From: Heterohyrax brucei
Taxonomy: Eukaryota; Chordata; Mammalia; Hyracoidea; Procaviidae
Length of the DNA stretch: 64,000 nucleotides
Direction of reading: 5' to 3'
NCBI GenBank assembly: GCA_028571685.1
Contig: CM053143.1
Location: forward strand, 191,001 to 255,000
The translations under genes and the position numbers were made by a program. The notes beneath the pieces were generated by a model. That model did not search any database and had not been told where the DNA came from. It saw nothing but the letters and a program-made list of their open reading frames with translations. Each line of letters opens with the position of its first letter. Position 1 is the stretch's first letter. This document shows, in pieces, positions 56,240 to 64,000 of this stretch.

Positions 56240-57700
56240 TAGGGCTGCTTAGCAGGATTTTAGAAATAGCTTCCCTCTTCAGATGAAGCATATATTTTTG
56301 TGCTGTCTAGGTTGTTATAGGCTCCATCACTCCCTACTGTCTCCTTAAACCTAGCCTACCAGTACATTTATGTTACTGGTTCTTACCACGTGTGTACCTG
56401 AGCTTGACTCTCTGTGGCTTCAGTGTGGCATTGCCTGAGTTAAGTGAATGATGCAACATAAAAGAAATCAGTTGACAAGTACAGTACACTGTCTTATCTT
56501 CAATTTAGATTAGTTAACATTACACCACTACTTCCAAAAACCTTCCATTAGTATCTTAACATGGTTTATTGGCCCTCATTAGAATGCTTCATTGTTGCTA
56601 TAGTATACACAAAATGCACATTAAAATATACTAATTAGTTAATACAGAAAAGTGTCATGAGTTAATTGTCAAAATCATCCTTGGTAACACGGCACATAAA
56701 CAACTTTTAGTCAGTGGATCAGTCTTTCACTCAATTCTGTCCTTAACTACTTAGAAGACATTAGTCAAAGAAGTTATTTAATCTTGTTAGGGTAACTGAC
56801 TAGATGTCTATGAAACTATGTGAATCCTCTGGAAGTGAAGAACACTGTAAGGGAGTGAGACAAATATTCATAAATGGACACTACACCGTCTTGAAAGGCA
56901 GGTGTAAAGAGGGCAATGATGTTCTGTGCAGTTGAAACGCCAGTGAAATAATTTGAATTCTTCAGAGTAACCACTCCGAAGGACAGCACTCAGGCTTTTT
57001 TCCTATTTGTTTAAACCACTTTTACTCTTTTAAAACTGCAGTTCAGTGGTGAATAGTTTGTTCTTCACTGCTACACATATATTAGGAAGGAGACAAGTTG
57101 CATAAACATGTACATGTGAGCAAAGAAGAGTTTCCCAAGGTTAAACAACAACAACAAAAAGTCTACAAAAATATTTTAAATGGAATTGTGCATAACATCC
57201 TTGGACATTTCATTTCTGGTTGGGTGCACTTTTGTATTTTGGTAATTGAGAAGTCCAAGCTGCTTTGTCAATTACATATGCAGTACTATGAGAGTTTGGA
57301 CAAATTCTCATGGGATTGAATCCTCTTGAGGTAAGCTGGAATATTTATTGCTTTTTAACAACTCAATACCCCTCTTGTTCCTGAGTAGTTTAATCTAGAT
57401 CATCTTTTTTATATTTCAGGGACGTTTCAAGTTGAAATGGCCTGGCCGTCTTCCTTCTAGAAATGAAGCAGCTGCTGCACAGAGGGAAAGTAATTTGTGC
57501 AAAGCACACGGGGCACATAGGTGAAGACCTAGATCTCCAATTTCAGGCTGTTGTGTTCCTAACTTGGCATGCTCTGTTGCCCTCTTAACAAATGAAAAGG
57601 AGAGACTGGCTGTAAACTTCTAGAAGGCATGGCCTTGAATACAGAGTTTCTGGGAGGAATCCTGAGAGAGCAGATGGCTCCGCTTTGCTGGATAACTCTC
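56240..57700. other. Unassigned DNA
   Basis: No gene or repeat identified. Frame 57098-57319 (73 codons) has no recognised domain. CpG density begins to rise after 57700. Confidence 0.4.
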
Positions 57701-58189
57701 TACCACTAACAGCTTGGCAAGCTCAAGGCGTTTGCACAGGGCTTCCCTAAAGCGCGACAGGTCAGAGTATTTCCAAGGCACGTGCCCATCGTGTCACAGA
57801 GACAGGGGTCACAATCAAAGAGGGAAGATTCGAAAGGCCAGCTACTTGGCAAAAGCAAGGTTCTGTTTTTCTCGTCATCTATTATTAGCCTCTACCTCTG
57901 TTAGCGTTTGCCACGATCCAGGATACCAAACGCACAGAATGAGGTCTGAAGAATTTGGAACTCAACTCGCGATCTGCTGGCAGACACCTGTTAAAGAGAA
58001 TTGCTAAGGATAAACTACAAGCAACCGAACACATTTTCTCTTTCCGCTGGAGCGCCGTGACTGCCCAGTTCCAGGAGTACCAGTCTGACGCTCCAGCCAT
58101 AGAGCAGGCTGCGGAGGGTTTGTCCGAGAGAAACAGAGTGGTGCTCCTCCAAGCCTCTGCGCCGCCCTACAAGCAGAAAAAAGAAGCAA

Positions 58190-58830
58190 GTCCTAGTTGC
58201 GGGCTGCGCGATTGTCTCGGCTGCGCCGCGGCGCCCCAGGCCGGGGTCTAAGCGCCGCTCACCCGGCTCCCTCTGCCTGTCCGCTCAGACGTCGCCCTCA
58301 CGTTTCTCCGGCTGATTTGATGAGCCTGGACCTGGGTCTAGGCTGCCCGTCCTCGCTAGGACGTCTCCCAAAAACTGGAGAGAAGAGAGCAAAGACTACG
58401 GGTTCAGGGAAGGGGAAGGAGGCAGGCGATGCTGCAGCCTGAGCTGTAAAAACCCTGTGGCCAGGAGCGGAGTCAGTTGCAGGTGGCGGTGGGGACCCAA
58501 GAGGGGCGGCCGCGCGGGGTAAGGCTCCCAGGAGGTGGCGGAGAGACCCCGAACGCCTCCGGGGCAGGCTCGCGTCCAGCCGCGGCCTGGGGACCATCGA
58601 GCCGCCCCCGGCACCCGTTCGGTTCCGCCGGCGGTTGGCCCCCGCGCTGCTGTCCCCCACCTCCCCGCGCTGGGCAGCAGAGCCCGCCTCGCGGCCTGGG
58701 GCGGAGCGCGCAGCGGCAGCGCTGGGCTGGCCTTCGCGGACTTGCAGCGTTCTCTGCGGGCCGGCTGGCTACAGATAACCGACCGAGGGACCGGCTGCGC
58801 GCGTCTGCCATGGTTCAGCAGCGAGACTAG
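58190..58830. promoter_or_regulatory. CpG island, candidate promoter/first exon
   Basis: GC-rich sequence with dense CpG (for example CGGGCTGCGCGATTGTC, GCGCCGCGGCGCCCC, GGGGCGGCCGCGCGGGG), in sharp contrast to the AT-rich surroundings and free of recognised transposons. CpG islands of this size normally mark housekeeping or developmental promoters. Candidate splice donors: plus GGG|GTAAGG (GT at 58519), plus TTCC|GTAAGT (GT at 58841), and minus AAG|GTAAGA just downstream (~58853-58848). No protein could be identified; long frames on both strands (up to 203 codons) are expected by chance at this GC content. Direction of transcription is undecided. Confidence 0.7.
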
Positions 58831-59067
58831 GACCGTTTCCGTAAGTCTTACCTTCGATTCACCGTCTGAGAAGGAGCATATCCCAAAAGGAGCTTTGGGG
58901 ACTCGATGAAGAGGCTCTGGGAGCGTCCCAGTGAATGTTAGGACATTCTTGCCTCCTTTAAGCTGATGGGGCAGGGGTGAGGGTGGGGATATGAATACCA
59001 TCTCCACTTGCTCCTTTCACTAGATTCTTACTTTTCTCCTGAGGATTCTAAACTATTTACTTGACCC

Positions 59068-59222
59068 TTCTTAAAATCCATTGCCTTTGAGTGGATTCTG
59101 ACTCATAGCGACCCTATAGGACAGTAGAACTGCCCCATAAAGCTTCCCAGGAGCTGTTAGTGGGTTCTACCTTCTGATCTTTCGTTAGTAGCTGACCTTT
59201 TAACCACTGAGCCTCCAGAGAC
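59068..59222 (-). mobile_element. AfroSINE copy
   Basis: AAATCCATTGCCTTTGAGTG, GACTCATAGCGACCCTATAG, 'ccccataaagcttcccagg', and head TTTTAACCACTGAGCCTCC. Confidence 0.88.
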
Positions 59223-59869
59223 AGGTCATTATCATTAAAGAAGAGCAAATTATTACTGACCCTGTCTGTTCTCTAAAAGCAAACCCCTTTCTAAACGGGA
59301 AGGTCATATTGGATTCTCCAAGATGTTTTAGAATAGACACAGATATAAGCATGTCCTCTTTTTTTCACTTGAAAGACTCACCCCTGGTAGGAACATGGGG
59401 AGGAAGGGAAGCAGGAAAAACTTAAAACTTGAAGACTGTGATTTTCAAGAGGGACACATCATTTGAAATTCAGTGACATGAAATAGACAATGTTCTTTTA
59501 CAAGAAAGGCCAAAAGCTCAAAAAAATGGAAGACTGACATCCCAGAATCTGATGCATGTTCTCAAATTTCTGCTTGTTAAAAGACCCATAATTGTTTCTG
59601 TGTATACCATTCTTGAAAGCCCCGACCCCCACTAACAAATACAAGGAGTGTGGCTTGATTTCTGGAAAAAGTTCCTGGAAAATGTAATGATTTATAGAAT
59701 CTTAAATTTTGCTGAGATCAACTTGAGACATTTTGCATGCAAAAGTCCACACAAATTTTAAATATGTAGTCAAAACATGTACTGTTCTCCCACTCAGATA
59801 ACTTAAAGTTCTTAGAGTCTCTGAAAAAAAACCTGAAACCTGTTTTTTTATCCTGTAAAGAAATAGTTC

Positions 59870-60125
59870 TATAGCAAAAGCTTTAAGTACGTCATCACTT
59901 GTTCATGACAACCACCACCTCACAGTTCTCCTTAACTGCTTTGGGTAGTAGGAATGTCTGATTTTACCTTGTTTCAAGGAAAGGGTTTTTGCCTTGTCTG
60001 TTTTTCTTTAAATTTTTGTGTTGTGGAATTTTTAATCTGGTGACTCATTCTGCACATTCTGTTTTCTCTTACACTTTTCCAGAAGTGCTATCAAAAAATG
60101 ACCCATTCTCTAGGCAAAGCTTTAG
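59870..60125. repeat. Copy 1 of an unidentified ~250-bp duplicated segment
   Basis: 'catcacttgttcatgac', CACAGTTCTCCTTAACTGC, 'aaggaaagggtttttgccttgtctg' and CTTACACTTTTCCAGAAGTG align in order with 60800-61050. Family not recognised. Confidence 0.6.
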
Positions 60126-60640
60126 CCTAACTAAAGACTAGCAGTGTGCTCAAGAACAGCTAATAGTATCATATGCCAATAGCTTGCTGATCAAAAGATA
60201 GCTTGCTGTGAAAAAAAAGCTTTGAAATAACCAATATATAACTGAAAGGAAAAGCAAAATCCATGAAGTCAAATATACTCCTTTTCCTAATATCCTTCAG
60301 TTTCAAGGTGACTCTCAATTTTGTCTGCTGAAATCCCCAACTCAGACCCCCAGAGTCCTGTTAGTTGAGGATTTGTCAGGGCTGACCAGTTGTGCTTTGT
60401 AGCGCCAGTCTCTTTCTTAGTCTGAGGGAAGTAGTAAGGTTTATCAAATACACACTTCAAGGAGTGAGTGGTTAATTTCCTTTTTCTCTAAATACAGAAG
60501 AAGGGAGGCAAATGTGAAAGAGGACCCAGGCCTCTTGGAACATTCTATTCAAAATATATGCAGAAAGAACTATACTATGTCAATGTACAAATGCAAATAG
60601 TTGGAAATTTCCCTCTGTGTAGTCAGTCTCTTTGTAGTGA

Positions 60641-60659
60641 TTGTGTGTGTGTGTGTGTA
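60641..60659. repeat. (GT)n microsatellite
   Basis: About nine GT repeats. Confidence 0.9.
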
Positions 60660-60799
60660 ATCAGCCCTTGAAATAGAAAGATCTCTTTGTGGCACATACT
60701 GACCAACAATTTAAAATGCTATAATCAGGGATTGATTTAAGAGGGATTTATGGAGATCTTACTGATTAAGAGCAACAAATATTTCTATAAAGAAAATGT

Positions 60800-61050
60800 T
60801 AATGAAAAAACCTGTAATCACTTGTTTGAGAAATCTATACCACTTTGCAGTTCTCTTTAAATGTCTTGAGTGACATCTGGTTTCACCTTTTTTCAAAGAA
60901 AGACTTTTTCCTTTGTCTGCATATACTTTTGATTTTTTTCCATTTTTAATTGAGGCACCAATTTGTTGGACTTGATGGGGACTCTCCCACTTTTCCAGAC
61001 ATGCTGTCATAGAATGATATAGTCCCTTGGCAAAGATAGGCTGTTAGAGA
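60800..61050. repeat. Copy 2 of an unidentified ~250-bp duplicated segment
   Basis: 'aatcacttgtttgag', TTGCAGTTCTCTTTAAATGTC, 'aaagaaagactttttcctttgtctg' and CCCACTTTTCCAGACATGCTG parallel 59870-60125. An 83-codon minus frame here is basic (Lys/Arg-rich) but has no recognised domain. Confidence 0.6.
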
Positions 61051-61904
61051 AGGAAATCTTGTACAGGGCTATTATCTTCAATAAAAGAAAAGATCAAAAT
61101 TGTACTTTGCATTTTGTTGACCTGGATTATTTGGTAAAATTATGCTTTCAATTAGCTTCCTATTTGTTTTCCCAAATATTGAGTACCTTGAGTATGCTAG
61201 GGATAAAACAGTGGATGAAGAAGATCCGGTTTCTATCCCTTAGAAAGATTGCTGTGGTGAATGGACGAAGGAAAACAACTGCAATGTGGCACGTGACAAG
61301 TGCAACATTCGAGGTAAGCACAGGAGGGTAGTTGGGAGGACAGAGATGGCAGAGAGGCATGAGACAACTGATTTGGTGCTGAAACTTACGTAATTTGGTA
61401 CTGCAGGATCTTAAGCTATGTATATTAGATGACCATCACAGATGAGGTCAGAAAAGTCTTGAAGGTCACCCTAAGGCATTGGGATTTTCTTCTCTATGCC
61501 TCTGTTGTCTCTCACAGACACTAGTAGGAGAGCAACTTAATGAAAGAATAAATGCACAGTATTAACAGATCATATAAAATACAACCTACTCAACAAAGTG
61601 AAAGATAAGAAATTTAATGCAGGGAAGTGGTTACACAGGTGATGGAAGGCAAGCAGGGAACCGTGAGACCACCAGGAGTTAGCAAAAGCTGGGAATCATG
61701 CCTTCCTCCAGGTTAGAGGGACTCTGGAAGGATGGAATGGAAGCGGGACCATCACCTGGAAACAGCAGTCACAATGGGCCGGTCCTGCAGGTACCAGGGC
61801 CTTAGAGCTCCTGAGGCATCACCCAGAGCTGGCAGGGTGGAAGAGGATTATTTTGGTGTCTGTCTTTCTTCTACCCGATAATTACCTGCCACTGTCTGCT
61901 ACTG
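61051..61904. other. Unassigned DNA
   Basis: A donor-like CGAGGTAAGCA occurs at ~61310, but no exon can be proved. No repeat family recognised. Confidence 0.35.
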
Positions 61905-62095
61905 AGGATTCCTAGTGGTGCAGCGGTTAAGCACTCAGGTACTGACTGAAAGGTCAGTGGTTCAGACCCACCAGCTGCTCCCTAGGAGAAAGAGGTAACA
62001 GTCTGCTTCTGTAAGAATTATAGCCTTCAAAACCCTTGGGGGCAATTCTATCTAGTTGTACGAGTTGGAATTGAGAACAGTGGGGTTTGGAGTCT
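61905..62095 (+). mobile_element. AfroSINE, long-body variant
   Basis: 'gaggattcctagtggtgcagcggttaagc', AAAGGTCAGTGGTTCAGACC, then an extra body segment (GGTAACAGTCTGCTTCTGTA, 'aagaattatagccttcaaaaccc') and tail GAGTTGGAATTGAGAACAG. Confidence 0.85.
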
Positions 62096-62264
62096 CCCAC
62101 TGACAAAATCCAGCTAGTATCTGGTGATATGGGAGCCCAGAAATGTACCTAAGAAGGGTCAACCTTCCTGGGGTATAGAGAAAAGCAGAGGAAGGAGAAA
62201 AGAGTAGGGCCGAGGGCACATAAGCCCAGGAACGGCCTATGGGCTGAATAAATGTGACTCATCA

Positions 62265-62402
62265 CTGTCGGTGGAACTCTGTTGGCCCAATGATTAAGTG
62301 CTCAGCTGCTAACTGAAAGTTTCACATTTGGAACCTACCCGAGGGTCTGAGGGAGAAAAGACCTGGTAATTTGCTCCTGTAAAGACTATAGCCAGGACTG
62401 TG
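62265..62402 (+). mobile_element. AfroSINE, long-body variant, truncated
   Basis: 'ggaactctgttggcccaatgattaagtgc', 'gctaactgaaagtttcacatttgg', GTAATTTGCTCCTGTAAAGA. It breaks off where L1 3' UTR sequence begins. Confidence 0.8.
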
Positions 62403-62404
62403 CT

Positions 62405-62885
62405 CCTAAAAGCCAGCAAGCTGTGATTTAAGGAGCATCATGGTGTCCCAACCCACCTGAAGCAGATAAAAACCAAGAACATCAAAGACATGAGGAGAAT
62501 AGGAGCCCAGGAGACAGAAGTGTCCGTATGGTTGGGACGCTACATCAGCATGAGACCAGAAGAACTAAATGGTGCCTGCCACCGCCTAAGACAGCTCTAC
62601 CAGGAAGCACAATGTAGAGTCCCTGACACAGCGTGAGAAAAAGGGGGTGCAGATCAAGAATTCCAACCACCTGAAGGGTCCCCTGAGAACAGGGCCTCAG
62701 GACTTGCTGCTAGCCCAGGGCTGAAAGCAGTACTGAACTAACACTTCAGATTGGACTGGACTAAGGGACAGAGAGTGATACAGGTGGTGTGTGTATTTCA
62801 TGGTTTAATATGTATATGAGGCTGTCCAATTGGTCTCTTTTTAGAGGGGAGAGGAAAAGATGGAGAGGAGTTGAGTGGATGCTGG
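62405..62885 (+). mobile_element. L1 3' UTR fragment
   Basis: AAAGCCAGCAAGCTGTGATT, 'ggagcccaggagacagaagtgtccg', 'aagggggtgcagatcaagaattcc'; collinear with 53126-53700. The 3' tail is cut by SINE sequence at ~62886. Confidence 0.85.
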
Positions 62886-63106
62886 AAGTAAAGAGTAGCA
62901 GCTGAGTTCTTAACCACTGCACCAGGGCTCTTAAAAAACTAAAAATCAAACCCACTGCCATTTAGTTGAATCCAATTCATAGTGATCCTATAGGACAGAG
63001 TAGAGCTGCTGCATAGGATTTCCAGAGAGCGCCTGGTGGAATCAAACTGTTGACCTTTTGTATAGCATCCATAGCTTTTAACCACTATACAACCGGGATT
63101 TCCTTA
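62886..63106 (-). mobile_element. Reversed AfroSINE head fragment and full copy
   Basis: 62890-62932 is a head only (GTTCTTAACCACTGCACCAG). 62933-63106 is a full reversed copy (AAACCCACTGCCATTTAG, TATAGGACAGAGTAGAGCTG, head TTTTAACCACTATACAACCG). Confidence 0.85.
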
Positions 63107-63786
63107 ACCTTAAAAAGCAGACTTTATATCAGAAAAAAATTAAGTATTTAAAGCAACCTACATGGAGAAGAGTGATGTGAACCTATTTAAATTTCTGTAG
63201 TCTCTGTACAGGTAAGATACAACAGCAACCTGTGCGTCCAGGTGTTATCTTGCTGGTGTTTTGCCTAGCACAAATACTAGTTACTGACATTGATTTTTAA
63301 ATATTTGTTGAATGCATGTTTAATAAGTATAAGTACCTTGAAGGTAGGAATTTTTGTTCCCTGTGACACCCATAACATTTAGAGCTGTGCTCGGCATTTC
63401 ATGGATGCCCAGTTACATTTAAATGCATAAATGAATGAGAGAAAAGAGGAGAAGAGGAAAGGAGATAAATTAGAAGTGTTTCAGAATAATTCTAATGAGA
63501 AACTGAGGATAAAATTTTTGTGGTCGATGTAGTGAGGAGAGGAAAAGACATTTAAGGACCTATCTGAATGTCTTCTTAATTGCAGGGACTAAAACAGATG
63601 GAAAATCTAGTTAACATATCACTTTTTTAACTTTTAGTAGGTTAAGCAATGAGAATAGCACTGACTGAAGTAGGAACACAAGGGGAAAAAAACTAGGAGG
63701 GTGGATTGGGAAAGGGTAGTTAAAATGCTTATATTTATGGGTTGCAGGGAAATGTTCAGATTTGTACATATTTTTTTTACACTTCC
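63107..63786 (+). other. Mostly unassigned, with an L2-like 3' end at ~63325-63440
   Basis: 'taccttgaaggtaggaatttttgttccc', CATAACATTTAGAGCTGTGC and 'gatgcccagttacatttaaatgcataaatgaatg' resemble the L2 terminus. The rest is unassigned and A-rich. Confidence 0.45.
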
Positions 63787-64000
63787 TGTCTTAGAGTTAT
63801 TTAGTGCTGCTTTAACAGAAATACCACTAGTGAAAGGCTTTAAAAACAGAAATTTTATTCTGTCACAGTCCAGTAGGCTGAAAGTCCGAATCCACGGTGT
63901 CAGCTCCAGGGAAGAGCTTTCTTTGCTGGCTGTGGAGGACGATCCTAGTCATCCGTCTTCGACTGGACTGGAAACTTCTGAGGTGCAGGGACCCCAGTCT
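63787..64000 (-). mobile_element. MaLR/MLT1-like LTR, cut by window end
   Basis: Plus text TGTCTTAGAGTTATTTAGTG, 'gctgctttaacagaaataccac', AAATTTTATTCTGTCACAGT, 'tcagctccagggaagagc' is the reversed LTR seen at 35201. It continues beyond the window. Confidence 0.75.

Noticed and set aside
58298-59007. Overlapping frames of 112-203 codons on the minus strand across the CpG island
   Set aside because: Three overlapping frames on minus and others on plus are all Pro/Ala/Arg-rich, as expected by chance in CpG-rich DNA. None has a recognisable domain and none stands out from the rest.

Overview
The window is mammalian nuclear DNA from an afrotherian, most likely an elephant or another paenungulate. 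The evidence is dozens of AfroSINE-type elements (tRNA-like head, body ending in a palindromic tail close to GAGTCGGATCCGACTC), two copies of the RTE-type LINE whose 3' tail those SINEs share, and afrotherian-style L1s and LTRs, alongside old eutherian repeats (L2, MIR, MER5, mariner, Tigger). No intact cellular protein-coding gene could be supported. The gene-derived items are a 5'-truncated GAPDH retropseudogene (50618-51225, minus) and a CpG island (about 58190-58830) that looks like the promoter or first exon of an unidentified transcript.

Layout. 1-9340: L1 tail, L2, SINEs, a MaLR-like LTR and a solo-like ERV LTR with repeated U3 motifs. 9340-13590: a plus-strand L1 3' fragment abutting a minus-strand L1 5' end with ORF1 remnants and a tandem-monomer 5' UTR. 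15640-23610: an old L1M-type 3' region (minus) split by a 6.25 kb satellite array (16740-22985) of 21 units of about 247 bp, six of which carry an extra module of about 173 bp at one fixed junction. 23838-26430: three MaLR-like LTR copies, two of them in inverted contact. 26700-29390: a second L1 5' end with the longest surviving ORF1 frame. 31870-34870: a rearranged plus-strand RTE. 35143-36642: a Tigger-like transposon containing an LTR that itself contains an L1 tail. 37245-40410: two tRNA-derived SINEs, each split by an LTR.

40640-47800: an L1 3' end interrupted by a 6.3 kb minus-strand provirus with a 4-bp target duplication. Its two 543-bp LTRs differ at one site by eye. The ends are class I (tRNA-Glu primer site, gammaretrovirus-type TM), while the body is a broken betaretrovirus-like pol and env with its own PPT and LTR edge, plus a block resembling host DNA. 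This is a mosaic, non-coding but apparently recently inserted element.

47800-64000: unassigned DNA, the GAPDH pseudogene, a minus RTE carrying two opposite L1 insertions with clear target duplications (51540-54655), MER5, MIR, an inverted pair of mariner ends, the CpG island, and further SINE, L1 and LTR copies. Repeat family names are from memory of consensus sequences, without a database search; boundaries are accurate to a few tens of bases unless a target duplication is given.
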